Notes: a model not told the origin generated them from the letters alone. A stretch of DNA of 64,000 nucleotides from Ferrovibrio sp046297895 (GCF_046297895.1 NZ_JBKBHC010000006.1:124001-188000), one strand, 5' to 3'; shown: positions 23,860 through 32,496, counted from the first letter of the stretch. Made by a program: numbers and translations.

Positions 23860-24168
23860 TCAGCGGTCGATATGACCAAGATCGCGTTGCGGATCGAGAC
23901 GATCGCGCACGATCTGCTTCAATGTCTTTACATCCGGAAAACCGCCATCGCGTTTACGCTCCCAGATCGTCTCACCGTCATAGCGGATTTCGAAAATACC
24001 GCCCGTACCCGGCATAAGTGCGACTTCGGCGAGATCGTCGCCATAAGTCGAAAGCAGTTCCTGCGCCATCCACGCCGCCCGCAAAAGCCACTGGCATTGC
24101 GTGCAGTAGGCAATGGCGATACGTGGCTTTTCCCGGAGTTGATAAGGAATGTCGGCTGGCGGATTCAT
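23860..24168 (-). CDS. SelT/SelW/SelH-like Rdx family thioredoxin-fold protein
   Basis: A 102-residue protein opening with IAIAYCTQCQWLLRAAWMAQELLSTY, a beta strand ending in the CxxC redox motif CTQC. This is the Rdx family, whose animal members have selenocysteine at the second position. GTGGIFEIRYDGETIWERK and FPDVKTLKQIVRDRLDP complete the thioredoxin-like fold. A redox role with an unknown partner is expected. Within the operon it is 7 bases downstream of a degenerate GGDEF/EAL-like gene and 15 bases upstream of a PAS_5 gene. Confidence 0.88.
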   Translation of the reverse strand: MNPPADIPYQLREKPRIAIAYCTQCQWLLRAAWMAQELLSTYGDDLAEVALMPGTGGIFEIRYDGETIWERKRDGGFPDVKTLKQIVRDRLDPQRDLGHIDR

Positions 24169-24175
24169 GTGCTCG

Positions 24176-25558
24176 TCATGTTAACGGAATATGTTCGCTT
24201 CGCAGCCCATCCAGCAATCCCGGGGTGTCGACAGAGCCGCTTACGGCATCGCCCCAGACGATATCAAAGCCCGATGCCACACCCACGCGCAGATCATCAT
24301 GATTGTTGATGTTCGCCAGTATTGCCACGTTGCGATGCAGGTGGATGCGTCGCGCCAGGCTGGCGTAATCGAGCCTCGTCTTGCCGGGTGCGCTGCCGTT
24401 CAACTCCATTTCTGTGCTCAGACCATAGCATCCCGAGCCGGCATATACGTCCACCAGTCTGGTTTCTGGCCGTATGTGAGCCACTTGCAGCGACGATAAC
24501 GGGCGGAGATAGGCTACCAGTTCGGCCAGTCGGCTGGCCGGCATGCCGGCCGGCAGGTTTGTCACCGCGAAGGCGATATACATGCGAATCCCGCTCGGAA
24601 CCTCCCGCAGCCGGCTGAAATACTGTTCGCGTAAACGGCTGATGCTGAGTGTCTCGTAAGTGATCGGGATGACCAGCTTGCCATTCAGGCCTGATGTGAG
24701 CATGCGATGCAGGCCGAGCAGGGCCGCGCCCAGCGTAAAGAGATCGAGAGCAGGAAGAAGTTCCTCTGGCTTCTCAAGCAGCGGATCGTCATCCAAGAGG
24801 GCCATTCGACCGGTACGTTTGCTGATTACGTTGGTCAGGAACGAACTGAAAGTCCGTCGCTTGGTGTTGAACATGGGGCGGAAGCTGGCACTGCAGTCTT
24901 TCAGATAGTCTTCGACGCTGGTGCGTTGGAATAGAGCGCTGAAGTCCTGGTCCAGCTCTGGAATAGGCGGGGTGGACTCCGTCTGCGGCGAATGGACGCT
25001 ATCTGCAGTCCGGTCGTATTCGTCTTGCTCGGCAGCAGAGCGGACATGGTTGAGCAGATCGTCCAGGGTGTGGATCTTTTCCAGCACGAACTGGCGATCG
25101 ATTTCGGCTACGCATGAAGCGACGGAAATTTCCTGGGCGCTTGGCTCTTCGCCGACGATCAGCTTTTCGATCTCCTCGGCAATAACGCGGGCCTTGAATT
25201 CGGCCTCGCGGCGCTGCAGGCGCGTGAACAGGATCAGGAAATTCTCATCATCCACCCTGTAATAGGCATCAGTGACATCCAGGCGACGCCGGAAGATGCC
25301 TTCGATCAGCCGGAAGATCTGTTCGCTGCGCCGTTCCCAACGTTCGCCGAGAGCCGTGCGGATACCCGACAGGCCGATCAGTTGCAGCGAGCCAGCAGTC
25401 AGTTTGCTTGGAGTCAATCCAAGGCCGTCAAGACTGCGTTGTGTATCGGTCACAGACGAAGGCAGGCGCCGCCGGGCTGGGGGAGGACCGGATGTCTCCT
25501 CCTTGCCGCCGAGCAATTGCCCGAGTCTCTGAAGTAGTGAAGGGCGCTCGTTTTCCAT
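24176..25558 (-). CDS. Putative degenerate GGDEF/EAL-like protein
   Basis: A 460-residue soluble protein. The segment at about residues 60-135 has the layout of a GGDEF domain: LIGLSGIRTALGERW, a helix, then AYYRVDDENFLILF where active cyclases have RxGGDEFxxLL. The catalytic motif is VDDEN, so no cyclase activity is expected. The C-terminal 190 residues resemble an EAL barrel in rhythm and end NHDDLRVGVASGFDIVWGDAVSG, like the family's final GxxYxQGxxF segment, but the EAL signature is missing. This would make it a nucleotide-binding or scaffold protein rather than an enzyme; the assignment is by pattern only. It heads an operon with the Rdx and PAS_5 genes. Confidence 0.55.
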   Translation of the reverse strand: MENERPSLLQRLGQLLGGKEETSGPPPARRRLPSSVTDTQRSLDGLGLTPSKLTAGSLQLIGLSGIRTALGERWERRSEQIFRLIEGIFRRRLDVTDAYYRVDDENFLILFTRLQRREAEFKARVIAEEIEKLIVGEEPSAQEISVASCVAEIDRQFVLEKIHTLDDLLNHVRSAAEQDEYDRTADSVHSPQTESTPPIPELDQDFSALFQRTSVEDYLKDCSASFRPMFNTKRRTFSSFLTNVISKRTGRMALLDDDPLLEKPEELLPALDLFTLGAALLGLHRMLTSGLNGKLVIPITYETLSISRLREQYFSRLREVPSGIRMYIAFAVTNLPAGMPASRLAELVAYLRPLSSLQVAHIRPETRLVDVYAGSGCYGLSTEMELNGSAPGKTRLDYASLARRIHLHRNVAILANINNHDDLRVGVASGFDIVWGDAVSGSVDTPGLLDGLRSEHIPLT

Positions 25559-25758
25559 TCAGGACGAATAACGACCTCGCTTGTGGCCAATCCGACCGCG
25601 CGAGCAGTGGAATTTCAGTTTTGTAATGTAATTAAGTCTGCGGATTCCGATCCAGCGAGTCGATAGTATAAAATATATAAAAATAACAATGAGTTATAAT
25701 AATTTTTGACTTATATTATGATTCCGAGACTGGGTTTGACATTTGCGCGTGATAATGA

Positions 25759-25772
25759 ATGATGATCATCAT
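25759..25772. promoter_or_regulatory. 14-bp perfect palindrome ahead of the TetR gene
   Basis: ATGATGATCATCAT reads identically on both strands and lies 25 bases before the TetR start, just downstream of a TTGACA -35-like hexamer (25736-25741). TetR-family regulators usually bind palindromes overlapping their own promoter, so this is a good operator candidate for tetR-MATE autoregulation. Confidence 0.5.
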
Positions 25773-25796
25773 CATATTTATTGAGTGACTCCAGCC

Positions 25797-26405
25797 ATGC
25801 CGCTATCGCCGGATCAGCCTCTGCCTGCCACGCGACGACAGATCACGCGGGAGAAAATACTTTTGGCTGCCGCCCGGGCCATCCGTGCCCGCGGCCCGGA
25901 AGGTGTCGGGGTGTTGGAAATCATGCGTGAAGCCGGACTGACGCACGGCGGTTTTTATGCCCATTTCCGCTCCAAGGACGAGTTGGTGGCTGCAGCCATC
26001 GCCACGATGTTCGATCAGGGGCGAGAACGTTTCTTCGCGCGGGTTGCGGGCCAGCAAGGCATCGAGGCCCTCCGTGTCTGGGTCGATGTGTATGTTTCGT
26101 CATCCCATCGCGACAATGCGGGCGGCGGCTGCGCGCTGGCCGCACTGAGCAGCGATGCTGCGCGACTGGATTCTGCCAGCCGCAACGCTTTTGACGAGGG
26201 ACTGCGGGGGATCATTGCCCGATTTGCGGCGCATCTGCCGGAGCGGGATGGATTCGATGCGGAGGCTTGTGCGATGGCCATGCTTGCCGAAATGGCCGGG
26301 GCCGTGGCGCTCGCACGTGCCGTGGAGAATCGCGATCTCTCCAACCGGATCCTGGAATCGGCGCGCAGCAGCCTGCAGGCCCGGTTGTCAGCGGTGCTCT
26401 CATGA
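25797..26405 (+). CDS. TetR family transcriptional regulator
   Basis: A 202-residue repressor. The N-terminal HTH covers residues about 15-60, RRQITREKILLAAARAIRARGPEGVGVLEIMREAGLTHGGFYAHFRSKDELVAAAI as one continuous family signature (tail GGFYAHF, KDELV). The C-terminal ligand-binding region includes GGGCALAALSSDAARLD, similar to the TetR_C_16-like AcrR subgroup. It overlaps the MATE exporter start by 4 bases (ATGA) and is thus coupled to it, so it probably regulates that pump in response to a small molecule. ATG 25797 is preferred over a GTG four codons upstream. Confidence 0.92.
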   Translation: MPLSPDQPLPATRRQITREKILLAAARAIRARGPEGVGVLEIMREAGLTHGGFYAHFRSKDELVAAAIATMFDQGRERFFARVAGQQGIEALRVWVDVYVSSSHRDNAGGGCALAALSSDAARLDSASRNAFDEGLRGIIARFAAHLPERDGFDAEACAMAMLAEMAGAVALARAVENRDLSNRILESARSSLQARLSAVLS

Positions 26406-27796
26406 ACGAACAAAAGCCCGGCATCGCCGAGCCGCGGCCTTTCGCCCAGCCGGTTCGGCCTGCCGTGCCAGTGCCGGAAAGACTGCTGGCAGCACCTATT
26501 CTGCCCACCCTGCTGCGGTTGACGCTGCCCAATACGGTGGCGATGACGGCAACCGCGCTGGCGGCCATCGCAGAAACGGCCTATGTCGGCCTTCTGGGTG
26601 TCGAGCCACTGGCGGCCATGGCACTGGCCTTTCCGATGATCATGCTGATGCAGATGACTTCTGCCGGGGCCATGGGCGGCGGCGTATCGTCTGCCATTGC
26701 GCGCGCGCTCGGTGGCGGCGATCTGCCACGGGCCAACGCGCTTGCCCTACATGCCGTGGCGATCGCGCTCTGCGCGGGCCTGCTGTTCACGGCCTTTTTC
26801 TGGCTGCTTGGGCCAATGATCTATCATCTGCTGGGCGGTCGCGGGGGAACGCTGGATGAAGCCGTATTGTACTCCAACACGGTATTCACGGGAGCGATCA
26901 GCGTCTGGCTGTTCAACACTCTGTCTTCGGTTCTGCGCGGCACCGGAAACATGACAGTACCGTCAGCCCTTGGTCTGGCGGTTGCGATATTGCAGATCCT
27001 GATCGGCGGCGCCCTCGGTCTCGGGCTGGGGCCGATTCCGAAACTTGGCATGCTGGGGGTTGGCCTTGGTCAGGTCTGCGCTTTCAGCCTCGGCACGCTG
27101 TATCTGGCCTGGTACCTGCTGGCCGGCCATGCCCGGCTGCGTCTCATTCCGCGCGATTTCAAGCCGCGTGGCGAGATGTTTTCCGACATTCTGAGGGTCG
27201 GCGCGATGGCCAGCCTGTCCTCGCTGCAAACGGTTCTGGCGATCCTGATCTTCACGGGACTGGTGGCGCGTTTCGGCACCGTCGCCCTGGCTGGCTATGG
27301 TATCGGCGCCAGGCTGGAATTCCTGCTGATCCCGATTGCCTTCTCGGTCGGAGTGGCAAGCGTTCCAATGGTTGGCATGGCCATTGGGGCGCATGACGTG
27401 GTCCGCGCCCGTCGCGTGGCCTGGACCGCGGGCAGCCTGGCCTTTGGCATACTGGGCATCATCGGTTTGGTGGTGGTCCTGCTCCCTGATGCCTGGTCGC
27501 GTCTTTTCACCGCGGATGAAGCCGTCATCGCCGCCGCACGGCAATACCTGATCGCGGCCGGGGCCGGTTTCCCTTTCTTCGGCCTGGGGCTGTGCCTGTA
27601 TTTCGCGTCCCAGGGGGCAGGCCGGCTGCTGGGGCCGGTTCTGGCCGGCACCCTGCGTCTGGTTCTGGTCGCTGCATGTGGTTGGCTGCTCACCATGCAT
27701 GCCGCCCCGGTCTGGACACTGTTTGCGTTGGCCGGCATTGCCATGGCGGTCTATGGACTGGCGACCCTGGCCGCGGTGCGCTTCACCCGTTGGTGA
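26402..27796 (+). CDS. MATE family multidrug/cation antiporter
   Basis: A 464-residue integral membrane protein with about 12 hydrophobic segments in two similar halves. LLRLTLPNTVAMTATALAAIAETAYVGLLG is the characteristic first membrane segment and LSVFARFGTVALAGYGIGARLE-type sequence (here FTGLVARFGTVALAGYGIG) marks the second half. MATE proteins expel cationic drugs, dyes or metabolites using sodium or proton gradients. The ATG at 26402 overlaps the TetR stop; the longer open frame upstream lies within tetR. It is separated by 12 bases from a convergent PAS_5 gene. Confidence 0.93.
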   Translation: MNEQKPGIAEPRPFAQPVRPAVPVPERLLAAPILPTLLRLTLPNTVAMTATALAAIAETAYVGLLGVEPLAAMALAFPMIMLMQMTSAGAMGGGVSSAIARALGGGDLPRANALALHAVAIALCAGLLFTAFFWLLGPMIYHLLGGRGGTLDEAVLYSNTVFTGAISVWLFNTLSSVLRGTGNMTVPSALGLAVAILQILIGGALGLGLGPIPKLGMLGVGLGQVCAFSLGTLYLAWYLLAGHARLRLIPRDFKPRGEMFSDILRVGAMASLSSLQTVLAILIFTGLVARFGTVALAGYGIGARLEFLLIPIAFSVGVASVPMVGMAIGAHDVVRARRVAWTAGSLAFGILGIIGLVVVLLPDAWSRLFTADEAVIAAARQYLIAAGAGFPFFGLGLCLYFASQGAGRLLGPVLAGTLRLVLVAACGWLLTMHAAPVWTLFALAGIAMAVYGLATLAAVRFTRW

Positions 27797-27808
27797 GCGG
27801 CGCGACCC

Positions 27809-28324
27809 TCAATCTGTGGCGCCGTGGTAGTAGAAAACCGAAATGATGCGATCAATGGTGACGCCGTCATCGGCCAGAGGGCAGTGCACATATTCCAGAT
27901 CGGCATAGTCATGCCGGAATTTCATGCGCGGCGGGCCATACCAGTAATAGCTTATACCAGTCTGCAGCACCTGCTGCCGCACGTCCTGGATCACGCTGGC
28001 CGGCTGGCCTGACAGACGCGCATTTGTCGCCACAATCTCGTCGATATAACGGTTCATCATCGGTGACAGTGCGGCCTCAAGTATGACCTCGCCAGCCACA
28101 CGCACGAAAAACCTTGCCGGTTGCGGTGGTGCCGCCCGCTCGACCTGCACCAGCACGATATTGGGCAGCAGATGCGGCATTGCTGTCATGTCGATGTCCT
28201 GCCGCGCCGGTAGGCTGTCGGCCGGATGAATGCGGCGCATGTAGTGCAGGAAGTCGGTCACCACATTGCTGCGCGAGCGGATCAGGAAGTCGTCAATCGC
28301 GGCAATGTTGGGGTGTGAGGCCAT
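27809..28324 (-). CDS. PAS_5-type PAS domain protein, copy 2
   Basis: A 171-residue single PAS_5 domain protein: FLHYMRRIHPADSLPARQDIDMTAMPHLLPNIVLVQV, then RFFVRVAGEVILEAALSPMMNRYIDEI, and the final strand YVHCPLADDGVTIDRIISVFYYH. It is a distant paralogue of the protein at 23272-23844, with the family DxDP motif weakened to DIDM. Stand-alone proteins of this kind have no known partner. It is convergent with the MATE gene. The start follows a 98-base gap containing a hairpin. Confidence 0.75.
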   Translation of the reverse strand: MASHPNIAAIDDFLIRSRSNVVTDFLHYMRRIHPADSLPARQDIDMTAMPHLLPNIVLVQVERAAPPQPARFFVRVAGEVILEAALSPMMNRYIDEIVATNARLSGQPASVIQDVRQQVLQTGISYYWYGPPRMKFRHDYADLEYVHCPLADDGVTIDRIISVFYYHGATD

Positions 28325-28375
28325 GCCGCATTATGATTCCGCTCGATGCTGAAAATCCAGTGCGGCAGGATTTCG

Positions 28376-28403
28376 CCATCGTGGTAATTAAATACCACGA
28401 TGG
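28376..28403. repeat. 11-bp perfect hairpin between argE and the PAS_5 gene
   Basis: CCATCGTGGTA (28376-28386) pairs exactly with TACCACGATGG (28393-28403) around an AT-only loop ATTAAA. It lies 20 bases beyond the argE stop on the minus strand and may terminate or stabilise that transcript, although there is no T-run. It could equally be an operator for the PAS_5 gene, which starts 52 bases away. Confidence 0.6.
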
Positions 28404-28422
28404 GCGGATATGGCGGCTGCGT

Positions 28423-29607
28423 TCAGACCGGCAGGCCGGCGCCGTCCTGCTTCACGCGCTCCAGCAAGCGGCCCATGAAGGCCTCGCACAGCCCGATCTG
28501 CTCCAGGGCGATGAACTCATTCGGTTTGTGAGCCTGTTCGATTGATCCGGGGCCGCAGACAATGGTGGGAATGCCCAGTTCCGAGAACAACCCGGCCTCG
28601 GTCCCGAAGGCCACCTTCTGCACCCGGTTGGCGCCGGTCAGCGCCTTGGCCAGTTCAACCACGCCGGCGCGATCATCTGTGGCCAGACCCGGGAATTCGG
28701 AAATCTGGGTGAAGGTGAATCCGCAATTCGGATCGACCGCTTTCAGTTCCGGCTCAAGCTTGTTTTTGGCGTAGGCAACCACCTCGGCGTACAGCGCATC
28801 GACATCGTCCTGCGGCAGGTAGCGAATCTCCCACAGGAAACTGCAGTCCTTCGGCACGATGTTGAGGGCGGTACCGCCATTCACCGTGCCCGTATGCAGG
28901 GAGGTATACGGAGGGGCGAATTCGCCATCGAATGGTCCATGTTCGCGCTTTTTGCGCGCCAGGCCCTTGATGAAGGCAATCAGCTCGGCGGCCGCTTCCA
29001 CCGCATTGGCGCCGAGATGGGTGAGCGAGGAATGACATTCGAAACCGCGCACATCCACGCGCCAGCTTTTTTTCCCCTTGTGCTGGGCGATCACCTGCAT
29101 CTCGGTCGGCTCGCCAACGATGCAGGCCTTGGGTTTCACCGGCATTCCACGCAGAACCTCGATCAGTTTCTTGGCTCCCAGGCAGCCCACTTCCTCGTCG
29201 TAGGTAAAAGCGTAATGGATCGGCGTCTCCAGATTCTGGGCCAGGAATTTCGGCGCATAGGAAAGTGCGACGGCAACGAAGCTTTTCATGTCCGAGGTGC
29301 CGCGGCCGTAAAGCAGTCCCGCCTTCTCGGTCAGGGTGAAAGGATCGGTATCCCAGTCCTGGCCATCGACAGGCACCACATCGGTATGTCCCGACAACAC
29401 GATGCCTGGCCTGTCCTGCGGTCCCAGCGTGGCATAGAGGTTGGCCTTTTTGCCGCTGTCGTCATAGACCAGGGTTGATTCCACGCCAAGCGATTGAAGA
29501 TGCTCCTGGATCCAGTAGATCAGGGCAAGGTTGGAATCGCGGCTCACCGTCGGCATCTCGATGAGCTGGCGGACCATGGCGAGGGCTTCGGGACTTGGCT
29601 TGGTCAT
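28423..29607 (-). CDS. argE: Acetylornithine deacetylase (ArgE/M20 family)
   Basis: A 394-residue zinc hydrolase of the M20 family. Metal-binding motifs are visible: LSGHTDVVPVDGQDW (His/Asp), GRGTSDMKSFVA (bridging Asp), AFTYDEEVGCLGAKKL (Glu-Glu) and GPGSIEQAHKPNEFIAL (His). VGEPTEMQVIAQHKGKKSW is typical of ArgE, which removes acetate from N-acetylornithine in arginine synthesis. Most organisms with ArgJ do not need it, and M20 homologues can act on other amides, so the exact substrate is not certain. It is 20 bases downstream of denD on the same strand, probably one operon. Confidence 0.88.
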   Translation of the reverse strand: MTKPSPEALAMVRQLIEMPTVSRDSNLALIYWIQEHLQSLGVESTLVYDDSGKKANLYATLGPQDRPGIVLSGHTDVVPVDGQDWDTDPFTLTEKAGLLYGRGTSDMKSFVAVALSYAPKFLAQNLETPIHYAFTYDEEVGCLGAKKLIEVLRGMPVKPKACIVGEPTEMQVIAQHKGKKSWRVDVRGFECHSSLTHLGANAVEAAAELIAFIKGLARKKREHGPFDGEFAPPYTSLHTGTVNGGTALNIVPKDCSFLWEIRYLPQDDVDALYAEVVAYAKNKLEPELKAVDPNCGFTFTQISEFPGLATDDRAGVVELAKALTGANRVQKVAFGTEAGLFSELGIPTIVCGPGSIEQAHKPNEFIALEQIGLCEAFMGRLLERVKQDGAGLPV

Positions 29608-29627
29608 GGGGCGGCATACTTTCTTTT

Positions 29628-30635
29628 TTAGTTGGACTGCAGGCTTTTGATCTGGCTGTCGAGATCGTCGGCGATGAATCCCTGTACGATCTCATCGATG
29701 GAGGCATCAGTGGTGAAGCCCAGTGCTGCAGCGCGGGTCGAGCGGGTTTCGCCGGGCCATCCATCGACGATTTTCTGGATCGCCGCATCGGGCTGCCAGT
29801 GGATTTTTCCGATCTTGCGGTTGCCCTTGTTGCGCTCGACTGCAGCGGCCATTTCTCCAGCTGTGACGCGGATGCCGCTGAGCAGCAATGTGCGATCCTT
29901 GCCGAAGTCTTCGGCCGGCAGGTCGTGGGCGCGAATGAAGGCGTCTACCGTGCGGCGCGGCGACAGGCAGGCCATGGGCGAGCCCGGGCGTACCGGACAG
30001 GTGGCATCCACGCCCGAAAGTGGCTCGCGGATGATCGAGCTAGCCCAGGTCGAGGCGGCTTTGTTCGGCTTGCCAGGGCGCACCATGATGGTGGGCAGTC
30101 GGATGGCGCGTCCATCGACAAACCCCTTGCGGCTGTAATCATTGATCAGCAATTCGCCGGCCAACTTCTGCACCCCGTAAGAGGTCGTTGGCCGCTGCGC
30201 GGTTTCGTCGGTCACCGTTTTAGGCATGGCATCGCCGCCGTAGACGGCGACGGAAGAGGCAAAAACCAGACGCGGCGTGTGGGTGGTAATGGCGCGGCAA
30301 GCCTCCAGCACATGCTTCGTGCCATCGAGATTGACGCGGTAGCCACCCTCGAAATCGGCCTCCGCGCCGGCCGAAACGATGGCGGCCAGATGGAACACCG
30401 AATGGGTGTTGTGCCCGATCAGGCGCAGCACCTCGCCATGATCGCCGATATCGCCGGCTAGGGTGACGATGCGCTCGTCCTTCGGACCGTCGGCTTCCAC
30501 CGTATCGAACAATGTGATGCGGTGGATGGCTTCCGGCCGGCCGCTTGGCCCGGTCAGGCTGCCGCGTCTCAGCAGTTCGGCGGCCAGTTTCTGGCCAATG
30601 AAACCGGCACCGCCGGTAATGACGACATTGAGCAT
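29628..30635 (-). CDS. denD: NAD-dependent epimerase/dehydratase, D-erythronate dehydrogenase-like
   Basis: A 335-residue extended short-chain dehydrogenase. It opens MLNVVITGGAGFIGQKLA (Rossmann GxxGxxG). The catalytic SYGVQK (Tyr/Lys) segment follows SSVAVYG, and the signature NDYSRKGFVDGRAIRLPTIMVRPGKPN is characteristic of DenD, which oxidises D-erythronate at C2 for tetronate catabolism. I start at ATG 30635, where the nucleotide-binding strand begins; the open frame upstream to 30839 encodes no plausible N-terminus. The kinase and aldolase of the pathway (OtnK, OtnC) are not nearby, though an OtnI/Hyi-like isomerase lies 9 kb away. Confidence 0.85.
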   Translation of the reverse strand: MLNVVITGGAGFIGQKLAAELLRRGSLTGPSGRPEAIHRITLFDTVEADGPKDERIVTLAGDIGDHGEVLRLIGHNTHSVFHLAAIVSAGAEADFEGGYRVNLDGTKHVLEACRAITTHTPRLVFASSVAVYGGDAMPKTVTDETAQRPTTSYGVQKLAGELLINDYSRKGFVDGRAIRLPTIMVRPGKPNKAASTWASSIIREPLSGVDATCPVRPGSPMACLSPRRTVDAFIRAHDLPAEDFGKDRTLLLSGIRVTAGEMAAAVERNKGNRKIGKIHWQPDAAIQKIVDGWPGETRSTRAAALGFTTDASIDEIVQGFIADDLDSQIKSLQSN

Positions 30636-30723
30636 GATGGCCCCCCAGTGGACTGCCGGGAAAGCGATCACGCTAGCGATGCCGACCGGCAGAAACAAGC
30701 CGGTCGGGATGGTTCGGCGTGGT

Positions 30724-31311
30724 TCAGTCTTGCGGCGGCGGGCGACGATGTGGCGGCGGGCCGTCCATATGGCGCCCGTCCGGCCCTGCCCCGGGGCCCC
30801 GCATCGGGCCATCGGGCGGAGGGGGCATGGGCGGGCCATGGCGCATCAGCTTGCGGGCCAGCTTGGACCGCTCCTCAGGCGTCATGGCATCGGCGGCGGC
30901 AAGCAGGCCCGCCTGCAGCCCCTGCTGCAACTGATCAAGCCGTCGGCGATGCTCGAGCAGGGCCGCTTCCAGCCTGTCGCGGTTATAAGGTTCGGCGGCA
31001 AGCGCAGTGGCCAGTTCGCGGTTCATTTCGCGCAGCGTGAAGGCGTCACCCTTGCGGGTTTTTTCGAAGGCCTTGCGGAAAGCCTTGCCAGCCTCGTCGG
31101 GCAGGCGGCGGGCGAATTGTTCCTCGATATGGGCGCGGTCACGGTCCATCCAGCGACTGTATTTGACGAAGCGCGTTGCGCCCCAGCCGATGAAGGCAAG
31201 ATTGATCGCAACAGAAGCGATCAGGCCAACGGCCAGCCAGCGGTTAATGCGGGTTTTCTGCGCCTGGGGCGGAGGAGGCGCGGGCGGCGGAGTGACAATG
31301 GGGTCGGACAT
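30724..31311 (-). CDS. Periplasmic heavy-metal sensor-like protein (Metal_resist/CpxP type)
   Basis: A 195-residue membrane-anchored periplasmic protein. A Pro-rich cytoplasmic start precedes one membrane span at residues 24-44. The periplasmic part is a helical bundle with FARRLPDEAGKAFRKAFEKTRKG, LREMNRELATALAAEPYNRDRL and MTPEERSKLARKLM, the rhythm of Metal_resist/CpxP/Spy proteins. The tail is rich in His, Met, Pro and Gly. It is 5 bases downstream of a membrane protein that follows an ECF sigma gene, the same three functions as CnrX, CnrY and CnrH. Metal sensing and release of the sigma factor are inferred from this layout. Confidence 0.75.
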   Translation of the reverse strand: MSDPIVTPPPAPPPPQAQKTRINRWLAVGLIASVAINLAFIGWGATRFVKYSRWMDRDRAHIEEQFARRLPDEAGKAFRKAFEKTRKGDAFTLREMNRELATALAAEPYNRDRLEAALLEHRRRLDQLQQGLQAGLLAAADAMTPEERSKLARKLMRHGPPMPPPPDGPMRGPGAGPDGRHMDGPPPHRRPPPQD

Positions 31312-31316
31312 GACTC

Positions 31317-31775
31317 TTATTCCTCGTACAGGAGCGGCACGGTGCTGGCCAGTTGCACGGCCACCAGTTCGGCTTCCTGCGTATCAACCAGGGAAAAATT
31401 GCTCATGCCCGCGCCGATGCCGATGAAGAGCGCGAGCGCGAGCGCAGCAAGCTGGGGAATGGCGCGTCCAGCCGGGAAGAGCAGCGCGAGCGCCTCGGCA
31501 ACCTGGACCCGCCATAACGGGGTGGTGGAGGCGGAAGCGGCAGGCAGGCCGGCGACCTGCGCGAAGATGCGGGCCCGCAGAGCATCGCTGGGTTCGATCT
31601 CGGGCAGGGCGGCGCCAAGCAACTGATTGTCGAATCGCAGTGCGGAGCGCTGCAGTGCGCGCGCTTCGGGCGACGCTGCCAGCAGCCGGTCGGCTGCTGC
31701 TCGTTCGCGCGCCGGCCAATGCTCGATATCGGCACCGAAGGCGTCGATCAGGTCGGTAAAGCGGTCGAGATCCAT
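31317..31775 (-). CDS. Single-pass membrane protein, putative anti-sigma factor
   Basis: A 152-residue protein between an ECF sigma gene (15 bases upstream) and a periplasmic sensor-like gene (5 bases downstream). The N-terminal 90 residues are helical and soluble (MDLDRFTDLIDAFGADIEHW), ending with a membrane segment at about residues 105-124 (IPQLAALALALFIGIGAGM) and a short periplasmic tail. I recognise no conserved anti-sigma motif; the role follows from gene order. Orientation with the N-terminus in the cytoplasm fits sigma binding. Confidence 0.65.
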   Translation of the reverse strand: MDLDRFTDLIDAFGADIEHWPARERAAADRLLAASPEARALQRSALRFDNQLLGAALPEIEPSDALRARIFAQVAGLPAASASTTPLWRVQVAEALALLFPAGRAIPQLAALALALFIGIGAGMSNFSLVDTQEAELVAVQLASTVPLLYEE

Positions 31776-31790
31776 AATCTCACTCCGTCA

Positions 31791-32393
31791 TCATGTCGTC
31801 GCGCCGAAGACATCGCTCAGGTCGTCACGCAGGCTGCGTTTGGCCCGGACCAGCAGGGATTCCAGCGCGCCGATGCTGACGCCCAGAGCATCGGCCGCGG
31901 TGATATTGCTTTCGCCTTCCCAGAAGCACAGCAGGATCGCGGCGCGCTGGCGCTCGGGCAGCTTCGCCAGGGCGACCGCGACCCGATCGCCTGTCTCGGC
32001 GGCAAGCCGTGTCTGGTAGGGATCCGGGCGTGTATCGTCTATGGGCTCAGGCTGGTCGTCCAGAGCAGCCATGCCCGGCTTTCGCTTGCGATCGATGCAC
32101 AGGTTCACCACCACGCGATTGAGCCAGGTCTTGAAGCTGGCACCGCCATCGGCACGCCAGCGCGCGGCATGCTGCCAGACCCGCAAAAAAGCTTCCTGCG
32201 CAACCTCCTCGGCGTCGGCCCGGTCGAACAGGACGCGATAGGCCATGGTGACCGCATGGCGCAGGTAGCGGTCGACCAGCAGCCGATAGGCTGCGTGGTC
32301 GCCATTGGCGACCCGCAGCATGAGTGCGGCATCGACGTCCTGCACGGATTCATCCCGCCGCAGCGGAATGGACAGCACGGTAGAGGCAAACAT
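31791..32393 (-). CDS. ECF-type RNA polymerase sigma-70 factor
   Basis: A 200-residue sigma factor. Region 2 (residues 20-90) contains LLVDRYLRHAVTMAYRVLFDRADAEEVAQEAFLRVW and FKTWLNRVVVNLCIDRKRK. Region 4 (about 130-190) contains ALAKLPERQRAAILLCFWEGES and ALGVSIGALESLLVRAKRSLR. The ATG at 32393 has AGGAAG seven bases upstream and is preferred over the frame starting at 32450. The gene heads a three-gene operon with a membrane protein and a CpxP/CnrX-like sensor. Its target promoters cannot be told from this window. Confidence 0.93.
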   Translation of the reverse strand: MFASTVLSIPLRRDESVQDVDAALMLRVANGDHAAYRLLVDRYLRHAVTMAYRVLFDRADAEEVAQEAFLRVWQHAARWRADGGASFKTWLNRVVVNLCIDRKRKPGMAALDDQPEPIDDTRPDPYQTRLAAETGDRVAVALAKLPERQRAAILLCFWEGESNITAADALGVSIGALESLLVRAKRSLRDDLSDVFGATT

Positions 32394-32496
32394 CCGGATA
32401 CTTCCTGCTCTGGCCGACAAAACGGAGGCCGGGATTTCTCCCATATCCACTATACGGGGACGGGCGGGAAATCCTGCGCAGGCGGATCACGGACAA

